DNA of 64,000 nt. Origin: SZUA-430 sp044220975. Its GTDB lineage: Bacteria; Pseudomonadota; Alphaproteobacteria; Micropepsales; Micropepsaceae. Of the stretch, positions 7,965 through 16,079 are shown piece after piece (the stretch's first letter is position 1; every line of letters begins with the position of its first letter). Where the stretch lies: positions 1-64,000 of the forward strand of contig JBGAPZ010000021.1 in assembly GCA_044220975.1 (NCBI GenBank). Reading direction: 5' to 3'. Made by a program: the position numbers and the translations under genes. The notes under the pieces are model-generated. The model did no database searches, was not told the origin of the DNA, and was given only the letters and a program-made list of their open reading frames with translations.

Positions 7965-8444
7965 CTAGCGTTTCAGGTAGGCTTTGACTTCCGGCCGGTC
8001 GCGCAGCCAGCCGGCCCACCGGTTCATCACTTTGGCCATGCGGGTGGGTTCGACGCCCAGTTGGGCCATGGCGACGCCGCCGTTCACGCTTTCACGGTAC
8101 TCCGCGATGAGGCCGTCCTTGAGCACGAAGCGGCTCATGCCGTCGATCACGACCTCTTTGCCTTTGAACGCCTCGATCGTGGAGGTGAACTTGGACAGCG
8201 ACCAAGCGTAGCCGATGTCGCCGTTCACGACGGGGTCGAACATACGCCAGTCGTAATTCGCGGCGTCGCGGTGGAAGAGATTCGTGAGCATATCTTCGAT
8301 CGAGGCGCGACCGGCGTGCGGGCCGTAGATGTAATCGTGATAGACGCCGTCTTCTGTGAAGCAGGCGGCAAACGCCTTGGCGTCGTCGCGGGAGGCGGCG
8401 TCGCAGAAACGGGCGAGCAGGTCTTTGAACTCGGCTTGGTTCAT
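7965..8444 (-). CDS. SnoaL/NTF2-like domain protein
   Basis: The 159-residue protein has the NTF2-like cone pattern: N-terminal helix with FKDLLARFCDAASRDD, then FTEDGVYHDYIYGP and the strand FVLKDGLIAEYRE. This fold covers polyketide cyclases, dehydratases and isomerases, so the reaction cannot be named. It lies 2 bases after the stop of the upstream methyltransferase gene and is surely co-transcribed with it, suggesting both act on the same small molecule. A C-terminal extension of about 30 residues after the NTF2 core contains GWLRDRPEVKAYLKR. Confidence 0.8.
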   Translation of the reverse strand: MNQAEFKDLLARFCDAASRDDAKAFAACFTEDGVYHDYIYGPHAGRASIEDMLTNLFHRDAANYDWRMFDPVVNGDIGYAWSLSKFTSTIEAFKGKEVVIDGMSRFVLKDGLIAEYRESVNGGVAMAQLGVEPTRMAKVMNRWAGWLRDRPEVKAYLKR

Positions 8445-8446
8445 GA

Positions 8447-9283
8447 TCAGGCTTTCGCGGTGACGATCCAGACGGCAGCGCCCAGCGTGATGGGTGCGGT
8501 CTTCGCGTACGGCGCCAGTGCTTCGCGCAGTGCTTTTGCCGCTTGCTCTTTCTGCACCGGCGAGGCGTCGCTCAATGCGCGCGAGATCGGACCGAATTCC
8601 TGCAAATAGGTCGCAGCGTCATCGAGCGAGGTGCCGATCTCGACCTTTGTGTCGAACGGCGTCAGCGTGATTGCGTCAAAGCCGCCGTTCGCCAGGATGC
8701 GGCGCACCCTTGCCGGATCGGCGAACGCGAATGGGCCCGGATCTTCCGGCCCCAACTGCTGTTGCGGTGGCACGTGCGGGCGCACGGCCATCATGGGGAC
8801 ACGCACCCACTCGTTCTCGCGCCAATCGCGCCAGCATACGAACGCGACGCGGCCTGTGGGCTTGAGCGCCTTGTGCATGTTGGCGAACGCCGCGTCGGGG
8901 TCGGCGAAGAACATGACGCCGAAGCGGGAGAACAGAAGGTCAAATGCCTGCGCGTCGAATTTGTGTGTGGCGGCGTCGGCTTCGGCGAAGGTTATGTTCG
9001 CTTTCGCATCCGCCGCGCGGCGTTTGGCAAGCGCAAGCATCGTTGCGGATACGTCGGCGCCCAAAACGCGGCCACCGAGTTTCGCAAGCTTGATTGATGT
9101 TTCGCCGCAACCGCAGCCGACGTCGAGAATGTACTCGCCGCTTTGCACGGTCGCCGCCTTTTGCACGGCATCGCCGATGGGAGCCAGCATCGCATCGAGC
9201 CGCACTTGCTGGGCAACCCATTTCGCGCCCGCATCTCCGTTCCAATAAGCGATCTGATCGGCGTTGGTTGGGGGCGATGACAT
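8447..9283 (-). CDS. Class I SAM-dependent methyltransferase
   Basis: The 278-residue protein shows the SAM-binding motif I ILDVGCGCGETSI (about residues 53-65), an acidic loop ending strand 2 (GADVS) and the post-motif DLLFSRFGVMFFADP, typical of small-molecule methyltransferases of the UbiE/MT11 type. The ATG at 9283 follows GGAGG. It leads a two-gene operon with the NTF2-like protein. The substrate is unknown; the N-terminal IAYWNGDAGAKWV resembles a widespread family of uncharacterised proteins annotated only as methyltransferases. Confidence 0.87.
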   Translation of the reverse strand: MSSPPTNADQIAYWNGDAGAKWVAQQVRLDAMLAPIGDAVQKAATVQSGEYILDVGCGCGETSIKLAKLGGRVLGADVSATMLALAKRRAADAKANITFAEADAATHKFDAQAFDLLFSRFGVMFFADPDAAFANMHKALKPTGRVAFVCWRDWRENEWVRVPMMAVRPHVPPQQQLGPEDPGPFAFADPARVRRILANGGFDAITLTPFDTKVEIGTSLDDAATYLQEFGPISRALSDASPVQKEQAAKALREALAPYAKTAPITLGAAVWIVTAKA

Positions 9284-9344
9284 GATGTTTCCTCCGCAGT
9301 GCCGGCAACCACTAGGTCATGGCGAACCGGGCGGCAAGCAGGAC

Positions 9345-9782
9345 CTAGTGGCCGTGGTCGCTTGTAAGACAGTGGCTATGGGAGTGGTCGGCAAGGACTT
9401 TGATGACGCGGCACTCGGCGACGCGGCCATGGCGGCATTGTCGGACCATGCGTTGCAGTTCGCCGCGCAGGCTTTCGAGCCGCGCGATCTTTGCTTCGAC
9501 GTCTGCCAGGACGTCGCTTGCCACGCGGTCGACGCGGGCGCAGGGCTGATCGGGCTTGTCGACAAGCCCCAGGAGTTCGCGGATCGCGTCGAGCGGAAAG
9601 CCGAGTTCGCGGGCGTGGCGGATGAAGGCGAGGCGGTCGGCGTGAACCTTCGCATAGCGGCGCTGTCCACCCTCGGTGCGCGCTGGTTCCGGCATCAAGC
9701 CTTCCTGCTCATAGAAGCGGATTGTTTGAACTTTTGTCGCCGCGCGCTTCGCCAGTGCGCCGATCGTCAAGTCTTGCGCCAT
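9345..9782 (-). CDS. MerR-family metal-responsive regulator (ZntR/CadR/PbrR type)
   Basis: A 145-residue MerR regulator: winged helix (LTIGALAKRAATKVQTIRFYE, GGQRRY), then a dimerisation helix and a metal loop. Cys81, Cys116 and Cys124 sit where Zn/Cd/Pb sensors of this family carry their ligands, and a tail with His and Cys138 (HSHSHC, HGH) adds possible ligands. Start 9782 follows AAGGA. It is divergent from a CDF-like transporter, and the shared region holds a classic MerR promoter (9793-9823). I infer sensing of zinc, cadmium or lead; the exact metal is not decidable from sequence. Confidence 0.9.
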   Translation of the reverse strand: MAQDLTIGALAKRAATKVQTIRFYEQEGLMPEPARTEGGQRRYAKVHADRLAFIRHARELGFPLDAIRELLGLVDKPDQPCARVDRVASDVLADVEAKIARLESLRGELQRMVRQCRHGRVAECRVIKVLADHSHSHCLTSDHGH

Positions 9783-9792
9783 TTCTTCGTCC

Positions 9793-9823
9793 TTGAAGCT
9801 ACAGCCACTGTAGCATGTAGACT
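9793..9823 (+). promoter_or_regulatory. MerR-type promoter with 19-bp spacer and central dyad
   Basis: TTGAAG (9793-9798) and TAGACT (9818-9823) are 19 bases apart, the over-long spacing that MerR proteins correct by DNA distortion. The spacer contains the dyad CTACAG-CCA-CTGTAG (9799-9813), starting directly after the -35 hexamer as in CadR/PbrR/ZntR operators. It drives the transporter at 9848; the regulator starts on the other strand 11 bases away. Confidence 0.85.
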
Positions 9824-9847
9824 CGCGGCTTGAGTAGGGAATCGCCC

Positions 9848-10435
9848 ATGGAATCTTGCTGCCCCGCGCCGTCACCCAATGCTTCGCCCGAATACCGGCG
9901 CGTTCTTTGGATTGCACTCGTCGTCAACGCCGCGATGTTCGCTGTCGAAGCGGCGGCCGGTCTTGCGGCGGGATCAGTGTCGCTGCAAGCGGATGCGCTC
10001 GACTTCTTTGGCGATGCGGCGAACTACGGTTTGAGCCTTTCGGTACTGAGCATGGCCCTCGTGTGGCGGGCACGGGCAGCGCTCGTGAAGGGGATCAGCA
10101 TGGGTTTGTTCGGCTTGTGGGTGATCGGAGCGGCCACAATGAACGTGCTGGGCGACACGCTGCCGAACGCCCCTACAATGGGTGTGATCGGATTCTTGGC
10201 GCTGATTGCGAATGCGGGTGTCGCGGTGCTCCTGTACCGCTTCCGCGAGGGCGATGCTAATATGCGATCGGTTTGGCTCTGCACGCGCAACGATGCGATC
10301 GGCAACGTCGCGGTGATGGCGCTACTTGCGGTCAGTGCTTGTGTGCAGACAATTCGAGTTGCTTGGGCGGAGATGCATGGCGGCGTTGTTGCGCCACGCG
10401 ATGCTCACGATCATCACGCGCACCAACACGGCTAG
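9848..10435 (+). CDS. CDF-like cation transporter, apparently shortened
   Basis: The 195-residue membrane protein resembles small cation transporters found beside MerR regulators. Cys-Cys opens the protein (MESCC) and a His-rich tail ends it (HDHHAHQHG). Metal-site segments correspond to SLQADALDFFGDAANY and TRNDAIGNVAV; the canonical His of the first site is Asp here. After GNVAV the sequence jumps to a last helix that in relatives, as I remember them, lies about 27 residues further on, so one membrane segment seems missing. Start 9848 is used because the promoter's predicted start point is near 9830, excluding the upstream ATG, and TAGGGA precedes it. Likely metal efflux under MerR control. 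Confidence 0.78.
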   Translation: MESCCPAPSPNASPEYRRVLWIALVVNAAMFAVEAAAGLAAGSVSLQADALDFFGDAANYGLSLSVLSMALVWRARAALVKGISMGLFGLWVIGAATMNVLGDTLPNAPTMGVIGFLALIANAGVAVLLYRFREGDANMRSVWLCTRNDAIGNVAVMALLAVSACVQTIRVAWAEMHGGVVAPRDAHDHHAHQHG

Positions 10436-10773
10436 CCCTTGGTGGGTGTCGGCCCTCGAGAGCGCCTTCGCTCTTCGTCGCGTTCGGCCTCAGAGAGCGC
10501 GTTCAGCGTCATGCCGCCGATACCGAGGAGTAGAAACGAAACGACGACGATCGGCCCGACGAACTCGTTCACGCGCTCGGCAGTCGGCGTGATGTACCAG
10601 GTACGATGACGCACATAGGTTGGGCGCGTGTGCGTTTGATCGGGCTCAATCTGCCGGTCGGATCCGACAAACGAGACAAGCGCCACTCCGATCGAGAATC
10701 CGAAGGCGCCCAGCACGACCGCAGCGCGTGCAAGGAGCGGCAGCCAAAGTGATGGTGCGGGTTCGGTCGTCAA
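10432..10773 (-). CDS. Small two-helix membrane protein, unknown
   Basis: A 113-residue product with two hydrophobic segments (about residues 12-36 and 70-90) separated by a polar loop, and a charged C-terminus rich in Arg and Glu. The only start giving the first helix is a TTG at 10773, 6 bases after the stop of the upstream flagellin-like gene; no clear ribosome-binding site is visible, which leaves expression uncertain. It overlaps the end of the transporter gene by 4 bases tail to tail. I do not recognise a family. Confidence 0.5.
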   Translation of the reverse strand: MTTEPAPSLWLPLLARAAVVLGAFGFSIGVALVSFVGSDRQIEPDQTHTRPTYVRHRTWYITPTAERVNEFVGPIVVVSFLLLGIGGMTLNALSEAERDEERRRSRGPTPTKG

Positions 10774-10779
10774 AGGGTT

Positions 10780-11433
10780 TTACGCGGCGTCAGCGCCCAG
10801 ATGCGGCGCGAGGACGCTCGCCTGGTTTAGGAACGTCTCAGCCGCGCGGTCGAGGCGCTGGCGCGCCGCGAACAGCGACATGCGGGCCGCTTCGATTTCG
10901 TCGTTCGAAACGAAGAGTTCGGATGGCGCTTTGAGGGCCAGGCCGCGTTCGCCGGCGACCAATGTGATGTGACCGATGGCGTGGCGCGGATGACCGCCAT
11001 CCGGGAGGACCACCTCGATCGAACCGCGATTGCCGTCGATTAGGTTGACGCTGTCGAACGTGGCGCCGCCGGCGACGGTGTCGATGCGCGAACGCAATTC
11101 TTCGTAACGATCGGCGACCATCGCGCGTTTCGTGGCATCCGGGTTCGACAGCGCTTCCGCCGTCAGATCGAGAGCCTCGGATAGGAAATTATGGATCGTG
11201 TCGATCGCGACGAGCGTGCCTTCGACCGTCGAGACGGCGCGCGCAGCCGCTTCGGCCAAGGTGACGACGGCATAGGAGCCGCGACGCGTTTGGCGCAGCG
11301 CACGGTCGATGCCCGAGCGAATATCGACGGGCTCGACTGGCGCCTCCATCACAGGCTCTTCCTTCGGCGATAGCACGCGGCGCGCGTATTTGAACAAGCC
11401 CTGCGCTTCAGAGCGCTTTTGTTCGATCGACAT
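10780..11433 (-). CDS. Short flagellin-like protein
   Basis: The 217-residue protein has two features of flagellin ends. In the middle, SNPDATKRAMVADRYEELRS followed by IDTVAGGATFDSVNLIDG resembles the conserved flagellin stretch where a TD..R....Y..L...I....FNG..LL pattern occurs, and the C-terminal helix (ARMSLFAARQRLDRAAETF) resembles the flagellin C-terminal coiled region. The N-terminal 50 residues are unlike flagellin and no flagellar gene is adjacent. Start 11433 follows TGGGGAA. It could be a flagellin relative working in secretion or motility, or a coincidental coiled-coil protein. No signal peptide is seen, as expected for type III export. Confidence 0.6.
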   Translation of the reverse strand: MSIEQKRSEAQGLFKYARRVLSPKEEPVMEAPVEPVDIRSGIDRALRQTRRGSYAVVTLAEAAARAVSTVEGTLVAIDTIHNFLSEALDLTAEALSNPDATKRAMVADRYEELRSRIDTVAGGATFDSVNLIDGNRGSIEVVLPDGGHPRHAIGHITLVAGERGLALKAPSELFVSNDEIEAARMSLFAARQRLDRAAETFLNQASVLAPHLGADAA

Positions 11434-11535
11434 GGTCGTTCCCCACTTACCGGCAACTTTGCGGTTCACAGTAACTGCCAGGGGTTAGGGAACGCTTTAC
11501 CGGAAGGGTCTGATTGCGCTTAAAGCTTAGTTGTC

Positions 11536-12024
11536 ATGACCAAGCGATTTGGCCGGATCGTCGGCTCGGCATTCAACGTCTACCATCGCGCCGCGAAACT
11601 GGCGCGCACCGGGCGCTGGCCCTTAACGATTGGTGTACGGATTATCGTGCGCGACGAGGCGGAGCGCGTACTGCTGGTGCGGCACACCTATACTCCGGGT
11701 TGGCACTTTCCGGGTGGGGCCATCGACCGGCGGGAAACAGCGCTGGATGCCGCGGTGCGCGAATTGCGCGAAGAGGCATTGATCGAAGCGACGACGCCGC
11801 CACGGCTCGTGGGTATCTATCTCAGTCTCGCGCAGAAGATGTCCGACCACATTCTGTTCTACGAAGCGGGTGAATGGCGGAACATCGACGGCAAGGCGCG
11901 GCTGCTTGAGATCGCAGAAACGGGTTTCTTTCCCGCCGACGCGCTACCGGAAGGAACTACCGGCGGCACGCGCCGCCGGCTTGCCGAACTCAGCGGCGCG
12001 GCGGCGCAGAGCACTTCGTGGTGA
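11536..12024 (+). CDS. NUDIX hydrolase
   Basis: The 162-residue protein carries a Nudix box from residue 61 to about 83 (G-x5-E-x7-REL-x-EE, seen as GAIDRRETALDAAVRELREE), so it should hydrolyse a nucleoside diphosphate linked to another group with magnesium. The preceding FPG and the strand VLLVRHTYTPGWHFP are typical. The substrate is not defined by sequence. It is divergent from the flagellin-like gene with about 100 bases between starts and converges on the amidase gene with 4 bases between stops. Confidence 0.88.
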   Translation: MTKRFGRIVGSAFNVYHRAAKLARTGRWPLTIGVRIIVRDEAERVLLVRHTYTPGWHFPGGAIDRRETALDAAVRELREEALIEATTPPRLVGIYLSLAQKMSDHILFYEAGEWRNIDGKARLLEIAETGFFPADALPEGTTGGTRRRLAELSGAAAQSTSW

Positions 12025-12028
12025 GGCG

Positions 12029-13456
12029 CTAGAGCGGTGCGTGGCGGTCCTTCCAGGGACGCGCCTGTTCCAGTTGGGCGGCCAGGCGGAAGAGTGTCGC
12101 TTCGTCGCCGTAGCGGGCTGTAAACATTGTGCCGATGGGCAGACCCGCGGCGTTCCAATAGAGCGGCACATTTGCCGATGGTTGGCCGGTTAGGTTGTAG
12201 ATCCCGGTATAGGGGATGAACGAGATCATCTCGCGGAACATTTCGCCGAGGTCTGTGCGCTCCATGTTCAGAACGCCGACGGGAAGCGGTGGTGCGGCGC
12301 ACGTCGGCTGCAAGATCACATCGTAGTCGCTCATGAAGTTCGCGACCGTGCGACCGAGCGCATGCAGCGTGTTCATTGCGCGTGCGTAGAGGCTGGAATC
12401 CGTCTTGCGCGCGTTTTCGACGCGAAACCACGTGGCACGCTCGACGTCTTCAGGCCTTGCCTTGCGGCCCAAGGCCTCGGCGGCCTCGTCTACGGTGAAG
12501 GCGACGTTTGCGCTGATCACGACGCCCTGGGCGGCCATAATTTCCATGCCATTGATCGTGGGAGACGCCTCTTCGACGATGTGCCCGAGGCTCTCACAGA
12601 GCTTGGCTGCCTCTTTGACGGCGGCGAGCGCATCCGGGTGCACCTCCGCCGGTATGGGTGGTTTCGTCCAGAGCGCGATGCGCAGCCGGCCAGGTGCCGC
12701 CTTCACTTCTTCTAGGAATGCGCGGGCCGGCGGGATGGCCGGGTAGGGATCGCCAGGTGCGGGTCCGTGCGTTGCATCGAGAAACGCCGCGCTATCGCGC
12801 ACGCTGCGCGAGACGACGTGACCGACGGAGGCGCCGCCCCAGCCTTCGCCACGCTTTGGGCCCATTGGCGTGCGCGCGCGGGTGGGCTTGAGACCGAATA
12901 GACCGCAGCAGCTGGCGGGAATGCGGATCGAGCCGCCGCCATCGGTTGCGTGTGCGACCGGAATGATGCCTGCCGCGACTGCTGCCGCTGCGCCGCCGGA
13001 CGAACCGCCGGCGATGTGGTTCAGGTTCCACGGATTGCGTGTGGCACCAAACATGCGCGACTCCGACGACGGGCTTAAACCCAATTCCGGCGAATGGGTT
13101 TTACCGAATATGACGAGGCCTGCCTTTTTGGTGCGCTCAACGTAGGTGGAATCGCTTTCGGCGACGCTCTCGCGCGCGAGGCTGAGGCTTCCCGTCGTAA
13201 TCGTGCCTTTGAGGGCGACACCCAAGTCCTTCAGCAGGTAAGGGACGCCGGTGAGCGGGCCTTGCGGCAACCCGTCCTTCAGGGCCTTCCGCGCGACGTC
13301 CTCGTGTTCAAGGACAATCGCGTTGATCTTCGGGTTCACTTCGCGTGCGCGTGCAAGGGCAACATCGAGCAATTCGTCCGGCGTGACGTCTCGCGATTTG
13401 ACAAGCGCAGCCAGTGAGAGCGCGTCGTGTTTGCGATAGTCGGTGAAGCTCAGCAT
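12029..13456 (-). CDS. Amidase signature-family enzyme
   Basis: The 475-residue protein has the Ser-cisSer-Lys machinery of the amidase signature family: the lysine in GVPYLLKDLG (about residue 76), the GGSSGGAAAAVAAG loop (about 150-163) and ATDGGGSIRIPAS containing the nucleophilic serine. Such enzymes hydrolyse amides; GatA is excluded because no gatB/gatC lies nearby and the sequence is of the general amidase type. No signal peptide is seen. A TGAAC-N4-GTTCA dyad lies 29-42 bases upstream of the start and may be an operator. Confidence 0.9.
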   Translation of the reverse strand: MLSFTDYRKHDALSLAALVKSRDVTPDELLDVALARAREVNPKINAIVLEHEDVARKALKDGLPQGPLTGVPYLLKDLGVALKGTITTGSLSLARESVAESDSTYVERTKKAGLVIFGKTHSPELGLSPSSESRMFGATRNPWNLNHIAGGSSGGAAAAVAAGIIPVAHATDGGGSIRIPASCCGLFGLKPTRARTPMGPKRGEGWGGASVGHVVSRSVRDSAAFLDATHGPAPGDPYPAIPPARAFLEEVKAAPGRLRIALWTKPPIPAEVHPDALAAVKEAAKLCESLGHIVEEASPTINGMEIMAAQGVVISANVAFTVDEAAEALGRKARPEDVERATWFRVENARKTDSSLYARAMNTLHALGRTVANFMSDYDVILQPTCAAPPLPVGVLNMERTDLGEMFREMISFIPYTGIYNLTGQPSANVPLYWNAAGLPIGTMFTARYGDEATLFRLAAQLEQARPWKDRHAPL

Positions 13457-13484
13457 GAGGGTTCCTCAGGTCGTCGCGTGCTTG

Positions 13485-13498
13485 TGAACGTCTGTTCA
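13485..13498. promoter_or_regulatory. Dyad TGAAC-GTCT-GTTCA upstream of the amidase gene
   Basis: Perfect 14-bp inverted repeat between the divergent amidase (start 13456) and the small secreted protein (start 13563). The form resembles TetR-family half sites. No regulator gene is adjacent, so the binding protein is unknown. Confidence 0.4.
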
Positions 13499-13562
13499 TG
13501 GGCGAGACAGGTTGGCGAGCCTAGTTTATCATTCGAGATTGGCAAAGACGGAGACTTTCCCC

Positions 13563-13916
13563 ATGCGCGCTTTGATTGTGGCGGTGGCGTTGGCCGTTGC
13601 GGGTGCCGCCGCGGCGGCAGACCAGGTGTCGTACGGACCGGGCTTGCTGCCGCATGACGCGCCGGCGCTTCGGGCACTCGACAATGCGCAGCTTCGGATC
13701 GTGCGTCGGGCGCGGGCGCTCTGTTGGCATGCAGGGCCGTTCGGGTTTTCCTCGGGAAGCGCGGCGACGCGCGCGTGCATCATCGGCGAGACCGAGAGCG
13801 CGGTCGCGAACTCAAACGATGCCGTGCTGCAGGCCTATCACAAGCAACTGCCGTTCCATGCCAAGTACAACGAGTACCGGCCCGCTTTTTATTGGCAGCG
13901 TTTGGTTCAGGGCTGA
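13563..13916 (+). CDS. Small secreted protein, unknown family
   Basis: The 117-residue product starts with a clear signal peptide (MRALIVAVALAVAGAAAAA, cleavage near residue 19-20). The mature part has two cysteines (in RARALCWH and TRACIIG) that could form a disulphide in the periplasm, and aromatic residues towards the end. GGAGAC precedes the ATG at 13563. I do not recognise the family; the pattern of a short secreted protein with RARxxC is reminiscent of UrcA-like proteins but the similarity is weak. It converges on the Fe-alcohol dehydrogenase gene. Confidence 0.65.
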   Translation: MRALIVAVALAVAGAAAAADQVSYGPGLLPHDAPALRALDNAQLRIVRRARALCWHAGPFGFSSGSAATRACIIGETESAVANSNDAVLQAYHKQLPFHAKYNEYRPAFYWQRLVQG

Positions 13917-13920
13917 TTGC

Positions 13921-15057
13921 TCACCACGCGGCGCGCAGGATTTCCATTACGTCTGCCGCGCCCGTGATCGGGCGCGGGTTTGAGAGAACGATGGGGTGTT
14001 TGGCGCACTCCTCAGCGATCGCGGGGAGTTGCGCTTCTTTGATGTCAACGTCGCGCAGCCGCGCGGGAAGTCCCAAGTCCTTGATCAATTCGGCGACGGC
14101 GTCGGCGAGGTTGGTTCGCTTCATCGATGCCGCGAGTGCGGTCTGACGATCAATCGTCGTCTTCTCGTTCCAGCGCAGAACATGAGGGAGAACAACGCAA
14201 CTCGAATGACCGTGGTGCACGCCGTAGCGGCCTCCCAGGATGTAACCGATGCCGTGGCTAGCGCCTGAACCTGCGCGCGAAGAGTTCGTGCAAGCCAAGT
14301 AGGCCGCCATCTGGCTTTCGATGCGGGCAAAGGGGGCGCCGGGGATTTCCTTCGTGCGGCGCAAAGACGTGGCAAAGAGACCGAGTGCTTGGCTTAGACC
14401 GGCGTCGTAAACCGGTGTCGCGTTCTTCGCGAGGAAGCCTTCGCAACAATGATCGACGCCGCGGATCGCGCTTGAGAGCCAGAGCCATTCGGGCGTGAGC
14501 GCACCGAGCGCCGGGTCGTAGATAGCGACGCGGGGCACGAGGAACGGGTTCATGAAGCCGAGCTTCTGGCCGCGGCTGGCGTCCGTGCCGCCGCCTGCTG
14601 GCGTGACCTCTGCGCCGGAGAGTGTCGTTGGGATTGCGATTTGGCGGACAGGTGTCGGTTTCATGTGGCGCTTGTTCGCGAGCGCCAAGAGTTGGTCCAT
14701 TGTCTCGACGTTTTCGGCGAGCGCGAGTTGCACGACCTTGAGACCGTCGATGACCGAACCACCACCGACGCCGACAAGGAGGTCGGCCTTTGCCTGGCGC
14801 GCGGTGCGAACAGCTTCGAGTACGCCGTCGAGTTTGGCGTGTTCGGCAATGCCGTCGTAGATCGCCGCGATCTTTGCGCCCAGCGATGTCGAGATCAGTG
14901 AGATCGCGCCCGTCTGCATGTGCAGCGTCTTCGATGTCGCTAGAAACACGCGCTTGGCGCCGAGGCGCTCAACCTCGTCGCCCAAGACCTCGCGGACGGA
15001 TTTGCCGAAGTGGACGCGCTCTTGCGGGAGCGCGTCGTAGGTGAACGTCTTGGTCAA
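13921..15057 (-). CDS. Iron-containing alcohol dehydrogenase / maleylacetate reductase family
   Basis: A 378-residue group III dehydrogenase. Visible: the NAD-binding GVGGGSVIDGLKV (about residues 96-108), PTTLSGAEVTP, and the metal-binding His region GASHGIGYILGGRYGVHHG. The family includes alcohol dehydrogenases, glycerol dehydrogenases and maleylacetate reductases; the ITPTTLSG-type stretch leans towards the latter but no aromatic ring-cleavage genes are near. Translation starts at a TTG that overlaps the stop of the upstream SDR gene (TTGA), so the two are coupled and likely act on the same alcohol or ketone. Confidence 0.87.
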   Translation of the reverse strand: MTKTFTYDALPQERVHFGKSVREVLGDEVERLGAKRVFLATSKTLHMQTGAISLISTSLGAKIAAIYDGIAEHAKLDGVLEAVRTARQAKADLLVGVGGGSVIDGLKVVQLALAENVETMDQLLALANKRHMKPTPVRQIAIPTTLSGAEVTPAGGGTDASRGQKLGFMNPFLVPRVAIYDPALGALTPEWLWLSSAIRGVDHCCEGFLAKNATPVYDAGLSQALGLFATSLRRTKEIPGAPFARIESQMAAYLACTNSSRAGSGASHGIGYILGGRYGVHHGHSSCVVLPHVLRWNEKTTIDRQTALAASMKRTNLADAVAELIKDLGLPARLRDVDIKEAQLPAIAEECAKHPIVLSNPRPITGAADVMEILRAAW

Positions 15058-15965
15058 ATGGGATCCCAGCCGAAGACGGATGTCGTTGCGCCCGAGTCGT
15101 ACATCATCGGTTTCATCGCGGGGAAAGCGTGATTGACGATCGTTTCCGGCGTCCAGCCTTCGATCTTCGCCATGCCGCGCAGAGGACGCGATTGCGACAT
15201 CAAGAAAACCTCGTTACCGCGGGCGACGAAGATTTGCCCGGTCACGTCTTTCGTCGCGCAAAGCGCGATTGCGAGTTGCGCCACCTGATCGGCGCGCATG
15301 AAATTCTTCATGCGTTCGACCCGCTTAGCGGAGGCCTCGTCCTTGATCGGGATCGTCGCGATCATGCGCGACCAGGCGAACGGCGCGATGATGTTCGAGC
15401 GGACGTTCTTCTGCACGCCTTCCATCGCGATGATGCGCGATAGGCCGGCGACGCCCATTTTTGCGGCGGCGTAGTTTGCTTGGCCGATGTTGCCGATGAT
15501 GCCAGAGGTCGAGGTGAAGAGGACGTAAGCGCCGTCCTGTTGCTCGCGAAAATGTTCGATCGTCGCGCGGCAGACGTTGTACGCGCCGTTCAAATGGACG
15601 TCGATCACGAGGTCCCAGTCCTGATCGGTCATTTTGTGGAACATTGTGTCACGCAAGATGCCGGCCGGATTGATCACCGCATGCAGTCCGCCGAACGTGT
15701 CTTTCGCCTGTTCGAACATCCTCTTCACGGCGGGGCGGCTGGTGACGCTTTCGGAATTCGCCACGGCCTCACCGCCGGCCGCTTTGATTTCGCGCACGAC
15801 CGTTTCGGCGGGACCGGCGGAGCCTTCGTCGCCGCCGGTCGTGCCGCCGCCCAAGTCGTTCACCACGACCTTTGCACCTTCGCGCGCGGCCAGAAGGGCG
15901 CATTCCTTGCCGATGCCGTTACCGCCACCGGTTACGAGCACGACCTTTCCGGTCAGGATTCCCAT
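15054..15965 (-). CDS. Short-chain dehydrogenase/reductase (hydroxysteroid/hydroxyacyl type)
   Basis: The 303-residue SDR has the cofactor loop TGGGNGIGKE (residues 12-21), the extended NDLGGGTTGGDEGSAGPAE insert typical of the peroxisomal multifunctional enzyme-2-like group, Ser152/154 and the active-site Tyr165-x3-Lys169. Start 15965 follows GGAGG. Relatives with this insert oxidise 3-hydroxyacyl-CoA or hydroxysteroids. It is first in an operon with the Fe-alcohol dehydrogenase, overlapping by four bases. The substrate is not shown by sequence. Confidence 0.88.
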   Translation of the reverse strand: MGILTGKVVLVTGGGNGIGKECALLAAREGAKVVVNDLGGGTTGGDEGSAGPAETVVREIKAAGGEAVANSESVTSRPAVKRMFEQAKDTFGGLHAVINPAGILRDTMFHKMTDQDWDLVIDVHLNGAYNVCRATIEHFREQQDGAYVLFTSTSGIIGNIGQANYAAAKMGVAGLSRIIAMEGVQKNVRSNIIAPFAWSRMIATIPIKDEASAKRVERMKNFMRADQVAQLAIALCATKDVTGQIFVARGNEVFLMSQSRPLRGMAKIEGWTPETIVNHAFPAMKPMMYDSGATTSVFGWDPI

Positions 15966-16079
15966 GAGTGCCTCCATCATTTGCCGTTGCGGCGCACGTT
16001 AACCGCAGCGCGCGGGGAGATTCCAGGGCGATCTTCGGCGCCTGCTATAAGTTGCGAATCGAACCGCTTGAGGGACCCC

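Noticed and set aside
15480..16079. Upstream extension of the DUF1003 gene by 200 residues
   Set aside because: The extension is antisense to the SDR gene; a good ribosome-binding site and the family N-terminus point to 16080.
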